Assembly: GCF_003966655.1 (NCBI RefSeq)
Contig: NZ_AP018795.1
Location: 930,001-994,000 of the forward strand
Length of the DNA stretch: 64,000 nucleotides
Source of the DNA: Acidithiobacillus ferridurans
Lineage (GTDB): Bacteria > Pseudomonadota > Gammaproteobacteria > Acidithiobacillales > Acidithiobacillaceae
Reading direction: 5' to 3'
The translations under genes and the position numbers were made by a program. Position 1 is the first letter of the stretch. Each line of letters begins with the position of its first letter. Shown here one piece after another: positions 1 through 8,900 of the stretch. The notes beneath the pieces were generated by a model, which saw nothing but the letters and a program-made list of their open reading frames with translations, had not been told where the DNA came from and did no database searches.

Positions 1-27
1 AATCGCATTCCAGGGAAATAGAATCTG

Positions 28-1671
28 TTATTGATCATGGCTAACCCATAAAAACTGTGGATAAAAATTACCTCCCGGGGTGATAGCATGACTCACACCA
101 TGAATATTTTTAGCAGCCATCACAAATAATTTCATGTTAGGAAGAACAATAACAGGCTGCTGATCTGTAAAATAGTTTTGAAATTTATACAAGGCATCAA
201 GCCCTGATGTAATTCTTATTCTATCCATCATTGCATCCATTTCTTTGTTGCAGTAATGATAACCATTCTGAACGCCGCCGCACTTAAAAATAGAACCACC
301 AGTAGGATACGCAGTTTGCGACCAGGCTAGATAAACTGCCTGCCAGTTTTTGCTATGTGGATCGATCATTTTTTCGTAAAGTTCGTTGAAAGGCATTTCA
401 CGCATCCGCACTAAAATACCAACTTTGGCAAGCATCGTCGCCAACAAGGTGGGCCCACGAATCATGGATGGTGGAATATACAAAGTGAACGCCATTTTAT
501 GTCCATCTTTTTCACGGATACCATCAGGTCCACGATGCCAGCCGGCTTCCTTCAACAATTTATTGGCAAGCGCAGGGTCGTAAGCGCCATGTTTTAATAA
601 GGCCTTGGCCTCCGGCGACAAATATACTGGAGGATTTCCCGGCACTAGACCATAAGCACGTGCACCATGACCAAAACCTAATACTTTGATCATCAAATCC
701 TGATTGATTGCATGCATCATGGCTTGGCGCACCAACAAGCTATTCACAAATGCAATTTTTGGATTAGAAAAGTTAAACCCCAGATAATTGAATCCCCAGT
801 TTGGTCCACTGATCGTCAATCGGTCATTAGTCAGTTGTTTACGTGCTGGATACAGAGGATCCGGCAAATTACCCAACTGAACCGTACCGCTCTTCAAGGC
901 AAAAAACACGCTGGCATTCGAATTAAGAAAACGGAATATCAAGCGACTGATATGCGGCTTGTCAGGACCGCTGTACGCTAGATTCGGGACCATACTGGCA
1001 TAGCGCCCCGCATGAAAGCTTTTCAGCCGAAAAGGCCCATCCACCACCGAAAAGAATTTGGGGTTAGTCATATTGTCATTCATCTGTTTGACTGTGTAAC
1101 GCTGCCAGCTCTGAGCTGGATAAGGATAGAAATCACTCAATCCAGACAGTTCAAACCAGGTGGGATTGACTGAGCGGGTCGTAACCACCCGAAATGCGTA
1201 CGGTCCAAGCACCGTAAATGAATGGATGTCCCCAGGAACTCCACCACTATCCCAACCGGGCCACAAGGGCCCTAACTTCATGAGCATGTGGTAGGTATAG
1301 GCGACATCGGCCGTAGTCACCGGAACCCCGTCGGACCATTTCCAGTGTCTGGACAAATAGACGGTAAAGCTACGATGCTTGGGACCCACCACAATTTTTT
1401 TCGCCACACTGAGCTTAAAATTGATCTTAAAATCACGGTTGACCCAGATTAGTGGCTGGTACATCAAATCTTCAGCCTCAGAATCATAAGCAGAAGAGGT
1501 AAGCAAAGGGTTGAAACCGTTCATAGCGGAAGGGGGAGCCAACCCTACTCCGGGAACGGTCACGATCGTGCCGCCATTCTGAATGTTGGGGCTGTCTGCC
1601 GCATGGGCGATAGCCCAGGTTCCTACCAAACTTAACACTAACAACGCCTCCTTCAACCTCTTTAGGTTCAC
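28..1671 (-). CDS. Periplasmic substrate-binding protein of peptide/nickel ABC transporter type (SBP_bac_5), orphan
   Basis: The 547-residue product has an N-terminal signal peptide (basic MNLKRLK, hydrophobic core, cleavage near AHAAD). The body is typical of family 5 solute-binding proteins, with the family-like stretches FNPLLTSSAYDSEAEDLMY near residue 55 and WSDGVPVTTADVAYTY near residue 115. Length is normal for DppA/OppA-like proteins. The start is GTG at 1669-1671, overlapping the TGA of the upstream gene (GTGA), so translation is probably coupled. No permease or ATPase gene lies upstream in the operon; fewer than 30 bases downstream are visible, so partners could lie outside the window. 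It shares its operon with two transglutaminase-like periplasmic proteins, which suggests peptide handling, but the ligand is unknown. Family assignment is firm; substrate is not. Confidence 0.85.
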   Translation of the reverse strand: MNLKRLKEALLVLSLVGTWAIAHAADSPNIQNGGTIVTVPGVGLAPPSAMNGFNPLLTSSAYDSEAEDLMYQPLIWVNRDFKINFKLSVAKKIVVGPKHRSFTVYLSRHWKWSDGVPVTTADVAYTYHMLMKLGPLWPGWDSGGVPGDIHSFTVLGPYAFRVVTTRSVNPTWFELSGLSDFYPYPAQSWQRYTVKQMNDNMTNPKFFSVVDGPFRLKSFHAGRYASMVPNLAYSGPDKPHISRLIFRFLNSNASVFFALKSGTVQLGNLPDPLYPARKQLTNDRLTISGPNWGFNYLGFNFSNPKIAFVNSLLVRQAMMHAINQDLMIKVLGFGHGARAYGLVPGNPPVYLSPEAKALLKHGAYDPALANKLLKEAGWHRGPDGIREKDGHKMAFTLYIPPSMIRGPTLLATMLAKVGILVRMREMPFNELYEKMIDPHSKNWQAVYLAWSQTAYPTGGSIFKCGGVQNGYHYCNKEMDAMMDRIRITSGLDALYKFQNYFTDQQPVIVLPNMKLFVMAAKNIHGVSHAITPGGNFYPQFLWVSHDQ

Positions 1672-3509
1672 GCCGACTTCTCCAGCACCAAAGCCTGGTG
1701 ATCACTCTCCAGAGCCAGGGCAGCGATTTTGTGCAGTTCAGGAAACGCCTCAGGTGAAACAATGAAACGGTTGAGCACCAAAGATTTATTCTCCGTAAAA
1801 ACACTGTTTTTGAATGCAAAAGAAACCTTATAGTCACCGACAGATGTCTTTAGACTCTCACTATCGGGCAGGTACAAGGGGCGGTACTCCTCAGGAATCT
1901 TGATTTTCAGTGTGAAATTGAGGTTGACCGGCGTGGTTAGGCTAGGCGTGCTTCGCTGGATACTGCTCGCAAAAAGGACCAACGCTGCAGAAATCTGATG
2001 CATTTCCGGCAAGGAAACCGAGAACATATTGCCTGGCACAAAGTCACCTGCCCTGTTTAAGCTCAAACGAATCCCGAACGGCTTTTCCAGGTCATCACGG
2101 TTCAAGAAAGCAACCGCATTCACATCACCCACATCGCCTTGTGCATAAAAAGCATCACGAATGACTTTTAGCAGTCGCCGGCCTGTGAGCCCGGATATCG
2201 CCGAGCGTTCTTGCTGAGCCATATAGCTCGAAGCCATTAGCTCTTCCGTACCAGACAGCTCAGAGCCCTTCAGCGTGAAATCATCCGTCTGGGACAAAAG
2301 GGGCACATTGACGTCTGGAGACGGCGTCATAGTCATTTCTGGATTTTTACCGGTAATTAGCACTGGCCGCCCAGCATCCTGAACTGGCAGCACGTCGGCT
2401 GAAGCATGGCGATAGGCCAAGTCCATAAAATGCTGCTCTTTGGGTAAATAAACCAGAAAATGATCAAAGGCAAAGGGATCTACACCCGGATATTCCTTGA
2501 ACCGGGAAGTCTGGGAGATCATGGCAGGCACTGCCGCTATCCCCAAGGAGTGCAACATGGCACACATCAACGCTACTTTGGCATTACTGTCGCCTACGCC
2601 GCGCTGCAATGTCTCTTCGGCAGAAAGCGGTTTAAAACCCGCCGTTTCATAATTTACCGATACCCCGTGAATATTTTGCTGAATCCAATGGTAAATACTC
2701 GTGATGGCCGGCTCTCCACCATCTCCTTCAGCAATTTTTAAAGCATCTGCATGAATCGTTGGTGTTACCTCGGTGGAAGACGCGGCAAGCTGATTATAGG
2801 CATCAGCCAATGCCTTCCAGCTATCTGCCGTGGATAATACCGCCACCCCTGCATATTCAGAAAGAGCAGGAGTCCCAAGGGGTGGGACTAACACCTTATT
2901 CACGGCTCCCCTGAAGTCGGCTGAACCTGCTTGCCAGCCTTTGCCTGAACTGCTTTTATAGATTTTCAGGTGCGCATTTTCTCCATTATCCATGGCGATG
3001 CTGGCATTATTGACCAACACACTCGGGTCAAGTACCGCACTAAGGGCATATATCCCTGGCAAATATGGATGCGCGTACGTCAGATCATACTGAATATGGA
3101 TAGCATCTCCAGGGGATACCGCAGGAAAGATAACACTTTCATTCACACCATCACTCAAAAATGGTGCGGAAATGGCACTGTGGGTGGATTGTTTAAAGAT
3201 CTCTGAGGCTAGGACCGGATGGCGTGTCCCATCAGGGTCTTCTGTATAGGCAGTAATTACTTTCAGTTTTGCGAAATTGCCGGGATAAGCAATATTCACT
3301 TGGGATTGATTTTGCACCCCAGTGGCATTGAGCGGCTCCACGACGCGCACCACCTGCATGGTGAAGCTACCATTTTTATGAATTATCAATGAATTGTGAG
3401 CCAACAAAACGCGGTAACTGACCTGTGCGGGCGGGGTACTTGCTGCTGGAGCGTTATTGATGGCACAAAAGCTACAGAAGACGGCTAGCGCAATACCAAC
3501 TTTAGTCAT
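1668..3509 (-). CDS. DUF3857/transglutaminase-like periplasmic protein with Ser in place of catalytic Cys
   Basis: The 613-residue product has a signal peptide (MTKVGIALAVFCSFCAINNAPAA) and then a DUF3857-type beta domain (about residues 30-200), with a transglutaminase-like core at about 250-400. The core motif reads RGVGDSNAK where the family has GDC: Ser308 (AGT, 2586-2588) replaces the nucleophilic Cys. The later His (FDHFLVY) and Asp (FMDLAYRH) positions look kept. A conventional transglutaminase or peptidase reaction is therefore unlikely unless Ser can act as nucleophile; it may be a binding paralogue. It starts one base inside the stop of the intact paralogue upstream (TAATG) and its own stop overlaps the SBP start. 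It probably arose by duplication of its neighbour. Confidence 0.8.
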   Translation of the reverse strand: MTKVGIALAVFCSFCAINNAPAASTPPAQVSYRVLLAHNSLIIHKNGSFTMQVVRVVEPLNATGVQNQSQVNIAYPGNFAKLKVITAYTEDPDGTRHPVLASEIFKQSTHSAISAPFLSDGVNESVIFPAVSPGDAIHIQYDLTYAHPYLPGIYALSAVLDPSVLVNNASIAMDNGENAHLKIYKSSSGKGWQAGSADFRGAVNKVLVPPLGTPALSEYAGVAVLSTADSWKALADAYNQLAASSTEVTPTIHADALKIAEGDGGEPAITSIYHWIQQNIHGVSVNYETAGFKPLSAEETLQRGVGDSNAKVALMCAMLHSLGIAAVPAMISQTSRFKEYPGVDPFAFDHFLVYLPKEQHFMDLAYRHASADVLPVQDAGRPVLITGKNPEMTMTPSPDVNVPLLSQTDDFTLKGSELSGTEELMASSYMAQQERSAISGLTGRRLLKVIRDAFYAQGDVGDVNAVAFLNRDDLEKPFGIRLSLNRAGDFVPGNMFSVSLPEMHQISAALVLFASSIQRSTPSLTTPVNLNFTLKIKIPEEYRPLYLPDSESLKTSVGDYKVSFAFKNSVFTENKSLVLNRFIVSPEAFPELHKIAALALESDHQALVLEKSA

Positions 3510-5443
3510 TATATGCGTTCCTCTTTTTTGCGGGCAAAAATCAGCGGGCTTTTCTGATCTGACAAATCTGCCAAAAGTAGTGCACGCAAAGCAGGGTATT
3601 GTTGAGGATTATAAACTACGCGATTCAGTTTTAGATCATAATGGACCAAGAGTACATCGTTATCATATCGAATTTCATAGGAGAATCTACCGGCCGCGTT
3701 GTGTACATCCTGATTGGAGGGCAAGAAGACCGCTTTATAATCCGAAGGAATATGTATTGTACTTGTCCAGCTCAGCCCGCCCAAATAAGTCTCTACACTG
3801 CGCTTTCGCGACTCCGGTCCAGCCACCTCAGCCAGGTATGAAATAGGGTTAGGTGTAGCCGCCAAGCTCGGCACCAGGAACGGTCCGGGTGGCACAGGAA
3901 AACTCAGATGGCTGCCCACCTTCGCAAAATCAGGCGTGGACCATTCCGCGTCAACCTGGAACGGCTTATCCAATACAGTAGGATCACCGGGAAAAAATGT
4001 ACCAGTGCCCCCACCACTCGGAGCAAGGAGCATACTCATGACAGTGGCATAATGCGATGGTGGAACTGAAGCAAAAATCTCACGGTACGCCCACGCCCAC
4101 CATCCTCTGCTGGTCATTTCTCCGGATCCACTCAGCGTACCATCCCTGTGCAGACGGAGCTTGGCCGTGTAAACAAAGTGGTTTTGCTCTGGCTCGGCAC
4201 CAGGAGTCACTACAATCCGTGGATCTGGCCCGGTCACCAGCGCAGGTTTATGTCTCTCCCCTACGGCCAGTTGTCCCGGTGTTTCATATTGACCGGTACT
4301 ATCCAGAAACAGATGTCTCTTAGGAGCATAATCAATAGCGTGATTAAACCAGAAGGGGGTCGGCAAAGGAGGAAGATTGTACACGTTGTTCCAATTCATA
4401 AGGACTGGAAATAGCTTAAATCCTTTGGCATTAAACAAGGCTTGCAACAATGTGGAATGCGCTTTGCAATCACCATAGCCTGTTTGCAGGGTTCTATTCG
4501 CTGCGATAGGAACGAAGCCGCCTACCCCCAGCTCCAGCCCCACGTATCGGATGTTTGCAGAATCCCAAGAAAACAAGGCCTTCTGTGCGCCCCAGCCAGC
4601 GCGTTTTCCAGCAGCCATATCCGCCACTTTCTGCACCAACGGGGTCACATCCGCCATTTTATCCGCTCTCACCCAGTAGGCGGTACCCACTGCCGCCCAA
4701 CTTGGGAAACTGGTCACTTCAAATATCGGGCTGAACTGACGTTCTCCCACCGTCTCCATACCGGGATATTCAGCATGATGGATAGCCATGCGCGCATGGA
4801 TTATTTCCTTACTGCCTTCTCTGGTATGAAGAATCTCCCAGCCGCCACGCTGAGCTGCCCGAAGATGCATAGAAACTGGAGCTTCTATTTTTATGGTTTC
4901 GTCTCGAACAGACGTGCTCTGAGGAATTTCCCAATAATTCGAGTACTCATTTGAAAAATACGGCTTAAAAAAATGCTTTTCCGTGACAACATGCAGTACA
5001 TCACCGACAGCGAGTTGGGGCGGGACAATACTGAGCACTTTGGAATGACTATACATCGGTGCCCCTTGTGCCACCGGGACCGGCCGCACAAATATATTAG
5101 AATCAGGAACAATGATTTGCTTTCCAGATGGGGTCTCCACCCATGCTCTGACCACTTTAAAGCTTGAAAGCGCTGAAGAATAAGTCTCGCTGTAGGGGTT
5201 AATCTTACTTTCACCCTTGCGGTTAAGCAACTGGATACTTTGGCTAACCTGGTCCGTGTAAGTTCCAGTCGCGGCCACTTTAACCACCGCATGGTAAGAC
5301 AATTGCCGAGTCATCGCACCACTGGAAACCGTATCAACCGGCATAAAACCTGCAGGGCTCGCTTCTGCGAAAAGTCCGCTGGCGCCCAGCAATAAGCCAA
5401 AAACACCCAAGGTAACATCTTTTCGTAAAAGATACCTATGCAT
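3509..5443 (-). CDS. DUF3857 and transglutaminase-like domain protein, periplasmic, catalytic triad present
   Basis: The 644-residue product has a signal peptide (hydrophobic VTLGVFGLLLGASGLFAEA) and an N-terminal DUF3857 domain at about 40-230, including RAWVETPSGKQIIVPDS. A transglutaminase-like cysteine-protease fold follows at about 270-400. Cys326 in GYGDCKAHSTLL, the His in WFNHAIDY and the Asp in LFLDSTGQY form the expected triad. The C-terminal third is a beta-rich region typical of the family. Proteins of this type are exported and their substrates are mostly unknown; peptidase, amidase or crosslinking activity are all possible. It is the first gene of a three-gene minus-strand operon with an inactive-looking paralogue and an oligopeptide-type binding protein. 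The ATG at 5443 has a distant AGAGG, and a short upstream ORF with a better ribosome site overlaps it. Confidence 0.82.
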   Translation of the reverse strand: MHRYLLRKDVTLGVFGLLLGASGLFAEASPAGFMPVDTVSSGAMTRQLSYHAVVKVAATGTYTDQVSQSIQLLNRKGESKINPYSETYSSALSSFKVVRAWVETPSGKQIIVPDSNIFVRPVPVAQGAPMYSHSKVLSIVPPQLAVGDVLHVVTEKHFFKPYFSNEYSNYWEIPQSTSVRDETIKIEAPVSMHLRAAQRGGWEILHTREGSKEIIHARMAIHHAEYPGMETVGERQFSPIFEVTSFPSWAAVGTAYWVRADKMADVTPLVQKVADMAAGKRAGWGAQKALFSWDSANIRYVGLELGVGGFVPIAANRTLQTGYGDCKAHSTLLQALFNAKGFKLFPVLMNWNNVYNLPPLPTPFWFNHAIDYAPKRHLFLDSTGQYETPGQLAVGERHKPALVTGPDPRIVVTPGAEPEQNHFVYTAKLRLHRDGTLSGSGEMTSRGWWAWAYREIFASVPPSHYATVMSMLLAPSGGGTGTFFPGDPTVLDKPFQVDAEWSTPDFAKVGSHLSFPVPPGPFLVPSLAATPNPISYLAEVAGPESRKRSVETYLGGLSWTSTIHIPSDYKAVFLPSNQDVHNAAGRFSYEIRYDNDVLLVHYDLKLNRVVYNPQQYPALRALLLADLSDQKSPLIFARKKEERI

Positions 5444-5471
5444 TAGGTTCGCGACCTCTCAACATTGTCAT
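5436..5471 (-). CDS. Possible 11-codon leader peptide overlapping the start of the DUF3857 gene
   Basis: On the minus strand a GGAGG at 5479-5483 sits seven bases before an ATG at 5471. That ATG opens an 11-codon frame (MTMLRGREPNA) whose TAG overlaps, in another frame, the ATG of the 644-residue gene at 5443. The ribosome site is better than the one of the main gene. It could couple translation, or could be chance. No conservation evidence is available here. Confidence 0.25.
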   Translation of the reverse strand: MTMLRGREPNA

Positions 5472-5600
5472 GCGGGCACCTCCATCGGCGTCGGATGAAA
5501 GCATTTTCCGGTAAACCTGGCACCAAGCTTTTGCCACTAACAGAGCAAGGACAACGGAAGCAATTTTTCTGCCACGTCACGTCCTGAAGTGACTTACATT

Positions 5601-5630
5601 ATTCTATCATTAAAAACATAGCGTTTTCAA
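5601..5630 (-). promoter_or_regulatory. Sigma70-like promoter of the DUF3857/SBP operon
   Basis: Reading the minus strand, TTGAAA (5630-5625) and TAGAAT (5606-5601) are separated by 18 bases in a T-rich spacer. The predicted start is near 5594, about 150 bases before the ATG at 5443. A short inverted repeat (5576-5593) lies right at the predicted start and could be an operator or a 5' hairpin. Inferred from the hexamers only. Confidence 0.4.
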
Positions 5631-5730
5631 TTGGATATCTTTGTCACGTCGAAACCGGACAGATCATGAGGGGCTGCGCGACAAAGCTTTCTCGCTCAGA
5701 ACGCATGCCCCATTCTGCCTGACTTTTCCC

Positions 5731-5753
5731 GGCTGCACCACGGCAGTGCAGCC
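5731..5753. repeat. Perfect 8-bp inverted repeat, hairpin-forming
   Basis: GGCTGCAC (5731-5738) and GTGCAGCC (5746-5753) are exact reverse complements around a seven-base loop. It is a GC-rich island in an AT-rich spacer. No T run follows on either strand, so a factor-independent terminator is not supported. It may be a protein-binding dyad or an RNA hairpin; function is unknown. Confidence 0.5.
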
Positions 5754-5955
5754 CGTTGAGACCATTCGATCGTCTGCCGGATCCCTGAAGGCGGGCGTTA
5801 AATATGTTTTTAATTCAACAGCATGATTAGCTACATCGGAAGAAAAACCAATATAATACGACGCCTTTTATAAAAAATCGTATCGGGTACAAATATTACT
5901 TTCCAGATTCTCAGCAGACCGCCTTGAATGCAAATGTTAATTTACAATGAACTAG

Positions 5956-5969
5956 GATAATCAATTATC
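5956..5969. promoter_or_regulatory. Fur-box-like palindrome upstream of the TonB-dependent receptor
   Basis: GATAAT (5956-5961) and ATTATC (5964-5969) form a perfect dyad with a two-base spacer, close to the classical Fur consensus built from GATAAT units. It lies about 370 bases upstream of the receptor start. Outer-membrane receptors are commonly Fur-regulated, so the context fits. The distance and the lack of a clear adjacent promoter keep this tentative. Confidence 0.4.
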
Positions 5970-6337
5970 GTTTTCCATAATATCACCACGGCATCATAGT
6001 CACGACTGCACCAAAATGGAGGTCAAACTGATGGTGACGCACCAACAATGTGCAAAGACATTGCTTGACGGCGTCATAACAGCAAATCCACGGGCGCCAT
6101 GCGAGAAACAACCCCGAGAATAACAAACAACTTTATTTTTATTTTTCAACTAGTTATTGAGCTCTACCAGCAGACGCCACCAGCGACACCACGAAACCCT
6201 CCTGGCTTTCGTACAATTGGCACAATATTTGCTGTAATGGGCACGTAGAATTTTCCTGGCACGGTGAAACAACCATTTGAGCTGGAACGTTCTTGAGAGA
6301 AATATTGGTATGTATTAGTTTTATCGGAGATAAAATA

Positions 6338-8812
6338 ATGCCTTTAAAGCCGAACAATCCTTCCATCAAAGTGACGTATGCAGACCATCGTGTGCCCAAG
6401 GTCAGTAGGTTATTGCTCACGGCAACCATGTTTGCCCTTTATCCCGCGCTCAGCTCAGCAGCTTTTGCATCTACAACAAAAAATTCTGAGGTGTCCAAAA
6501 GCGCCCACACTAAAAGAGTGGTCAAACTGAAGGAAATAAAAAAGAAATATGAGAAGATATTGGTTGGCGAGCGCAATATCGCCTCAGCCATGTCCGTCAT
6601 CGGTCCTGACCAGATCAAACATTCCAGTTCGGCGGAAAGTATATATAGCCTTTTGAAACAAACCCCATCGGTCAATGAATATCAGCAGAATATTGGTCCG
6701 GGTACACCGGTGCTGACCGTACGTGGGGTGCGCATGAGCCAGCTTGCCCAAACCCTCGACGGCATTCCAATGACAGACCTGTTGTCTGGTGGGCAAGGTG
6801 CATATCTGTCTAACAATATCGGGACGGTCATAAGCAATGGACAAATATCGGGAATTCATGTTTACCCCGGTGTTGCTCCGCCAGATCGCGGAGGTTTTGC
6901 GACAGTAGGTGGTACAGTTTCCTACAACACCAAAACCCCTCCAGAAAAACGCTACGCGGATATTTTCACCAAGGTGGGATCATTTTCAACAGATACATAT
7001 GGTTTTGACGCAAGCTCGGGGAAGATTCCTGGTACAGATGGTCTGCGCGTGTATACCCGGTTAAGCCAAACCCAGACAAATGGCTATATTCAGAATACAC
7101 CCGCCCGTTATACAGATTTTCTCTTTACCGCAATTAAGCCGTATGACTACGGCTTGTCGAAAGTTACCGGCACGGTCATTTATAATACTGCACATGGCTA
7201 TTTGATTAGCGCACCCAACGCAGTGGCTCAATTAGACAAATACGGGATTTTTTATAATTATCCCTTGTCGGAAGCCAGCACTCTACAGAAGAACCAATAT
7301 CTGACTGCTATAATAGGTGACAGCACTTATATCAATAGTCACCTAGTCATTGGTGCCAAGGCATTTTATATTCATAAACATAGCTATCTCGCTGGATATT
7401 TGGATCCTAATTTGATTAATGAATCATATCCATATCAGGTGAATTTCAACAACCCTTATTCCGGCTATGGAGCACTACCTCCGACTGCAGCGGCTCCCGG
7501 CGTCATCCCCCACACTTATAATCCCGTCGCTGTATTTGGCAGTTATCCTGCGGGTGAAGCCGCGCAAATCAATATTACTGGGAATACCACAATTGGTATA
7601 GCACCAAAAATAAACATATTTATCCCCCACAATGATATCACGGTTGGTGCATTGGTGGCTCAGGAAACTGCTGGTCCAGGAGGAGGAAACTATTTTTATG
7701 GCACATTGGCTATGCCACAACTTTATGGATATAATTCTTACGGAAATCCCGCATCTCCAACCAACAGTAAACAACAACGAACTGTTTATAGCGGCTACGT
7801 ATCAGACAAAATAAATCTGTTCAATAACAGGCTGCATATTGAGCCTGGTGTCACTCTAACCGGTGTAAGTACTAGCAACTACGTTCCTGTCAACCAATAC
7901 GGAACGCCAGCAAATTCCTATACTCTTTCCAACTATGATAAAGAGGTGCTTCCATATTTAGGTTTATCCTACGATATCACCCACAAGGTCATTGCTTATG
8001 CCAGTTATGGGAAGGGCGCACGTTTTGCTCCAGTAGCTGATTATGTTTTGGGTCCATCCGGGAGTACAACCCTGGCCCCTGGCGCAGAAACCGTCAACGC
8101 TTATGAAGCAGGGCTGCGATATGTAGGCAAACATCTTTATCTGAATTTCGACGGCTTTTTACAAAATATGCACGGAATGTTCTCCTTCTATACGAACTAC
8201 CTTACTGGCTACTCGCAATACGCCAACGTCGGAGAAGAGCAGATGAAAGGGTTGGAGTTGGCTGGGAAATATGAAATCAATCCAGAGTGGGCGATTTCTG
8301 GTCATGTCTCTTATACGGATGCTCAGTACATGAATAGTTTCTCTGCCAATGTGACGCCATTTGAAGGGCAGTATGGTTATGTTTTCGCGGGCGATCCTCT
8401 TGCTTCTGTACCAAATTGGCTTGCGGGATTGCGCCTGGGTTATCACAATCATAACTTCCATGCTGCCTTGATGGAGAGTTACACTGGACCCCAGGTGACC
8501 ACTTACGACTTACCACCGACGGAGTCCAACCCACTGCTGCAGGACGCGACCACGCCTAATCCTGGCGTAAAGCTCGCACCTTACTTCCTGACTAACCTCC
8601 AGGCTAGCTACAAGGTTCCAATTCATCAGGATCACTTGTCATCCGTAACTGTGAGTCTGAATATCGATAACTTGTTGGATAGTCACTACTACCTGCATTA
8701 CTACCAAGCCTATAAGGAATATGCTTTTGCTGCTGTAGGTAACCCTTATGCAGAAGCATACCCCGGCATGCCTCGTTTTATTGAGGTTGGTCTATCTGGG
8801 CGCTTCTCATAA
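6338..8812 (+). CDS. TonB-dependent outer-membrane receptor
   Basis: The 824-residue product has a signal-type N-terminus (hydrophobic LLLTATMFALYPALSSAAFA). A plug domain spans about residues 80-200 (ESIYSLLKQTPSVNEY, LTVRGVRMSQLAQTLDGIPM), and a long Tyr/Gly/Asn-rich beta-barrel ends in RFIEVGLSGRFS. The ATG at 6338 is chosen over an in-frame ATG 45 bases upstream because of CGGAGA at the right distance. Such receptors import siderophores, cobalamin or other scarce ligands using TonB-ExbBD, whose genes lie 2.1 kb downstream on the same strand. The ligand cannot be read from the sequence. The barrel is AT-rich compared with the second half of the window. A hairpin terminator follows. Confidence 0.9.
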   Translation: MPLKPNNPSIKVTYADHRVPKVSRLLLTATMFALYPALSSAAFASTTKNSEVSKSAHTKRVVKLKEIKKKYEKILVGERNIASAMSVIGPDQIKHSSSAESIYSLLKQTPSVNEYQQNIGPGTPVLTVRGVRMSQLAQTLDGIPMTDLLSGGQGAYLSNNIGTVISNGQISGIHVYPGVAPPDRGGFATVGGTVSYNTKTPPEKRYADIFTKVGSFSTDTYGFDASSGKIPGTDGLRVYTRLSQTQTNGYIQNTPARYTDFLFTAIKPYDYGLSKVTGTVIYNTAHGYLISAPNAVAQLDKYGIFYNYPLSEASTLQKNQYLTAIIGDSTYINSHLVIGAKAFYIHKHSYLAGYLDPNLINESYPYQVNFNNPYSGYGALPPTAAAPGVIPHTYNPVAVFGSYPAGEAAQINITGNTTIGIAPKINIFIPHNDITVGALVAQETAGPGGGNYFYGTLAMPQLYGYNSYGNPASPTNSKQQRTVYSGYVSDKINLFNNRLHIEPGVTLTGVSTSNYVPVNQYGTPANSYTLSNYDKEVLPYLGLSYDITHKVIAYASYGKGARFAPVADYVLGPSGSTTLAPGAETVNAYEAGLRYVGKHLYLNFDGFLQNMHGMFSFYTNYLTGYSQYANVGEEQMKGLELAGKYEINPEWAISGHVSYTDAQYMNSFSANVTPFEGQYGYVFAGDPLASVPNWLAGLRLGYHNHNFHAALMESYTGPQVTTYDLPPTESNPLLQDATTPNPGVKLAPYFLTNLQASYKVPIHQDHLSSVTVSLNIDNLLDSHYYLHYYQAYKEYAFAAVGNPYAEAYPGMPRFIEVGLSGRFS

Positions 8813-8845
8813 TGTTAGTTTTCAGTTAAGTTAAGCATCTTAATC

Positions 8846-8874
8846 GACCCGGTCCAACGCCCGGGTCAAATTTT
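8846..8874 (+). terminator. Terminator-like hairpin after the TonB-dependent receptor gene
   Basis: GACCCGG (8846-8852) pairs exactly with CCGGGTC (8861-8867) over an eight-base loop, followed by AAATTTT. The position 34 bases after the receptor stop and before the next gene fits a factor-independent terminator, although three A's separate the stem from the short T run. Confidence 0.55.
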
Positions 8875-8900
8875 AGAACATTAGTTAACGAGAATAGTTG

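Larger units (their letters stand above)
5472..6337. other. Divergent intergenic region between the DUF3857 operon and the TonB-dependent receptor gene
   Basis: About 870 AT-rich bases separate two divergent transcription units. I found no convincing gene here: the open frames are short and lack ribosome sites or recognisable motifs. What can be seen is a sigma70-like promoter for the minus-strand operon (5601-5630), a small inverted repeat at its likely start point (GTCAC 5576-5580 with GTGAC 5589-5593), a strong 8-bp hairpin (5731-5753) and a Fur-box-like palindrome (5956-5969). The plus-strand leader of the receptor gene is long if the Fur-like site marks its promoter (about 370 bases), and no known riboswitch consensus was recognised in it. 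Confidence 0.5.
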
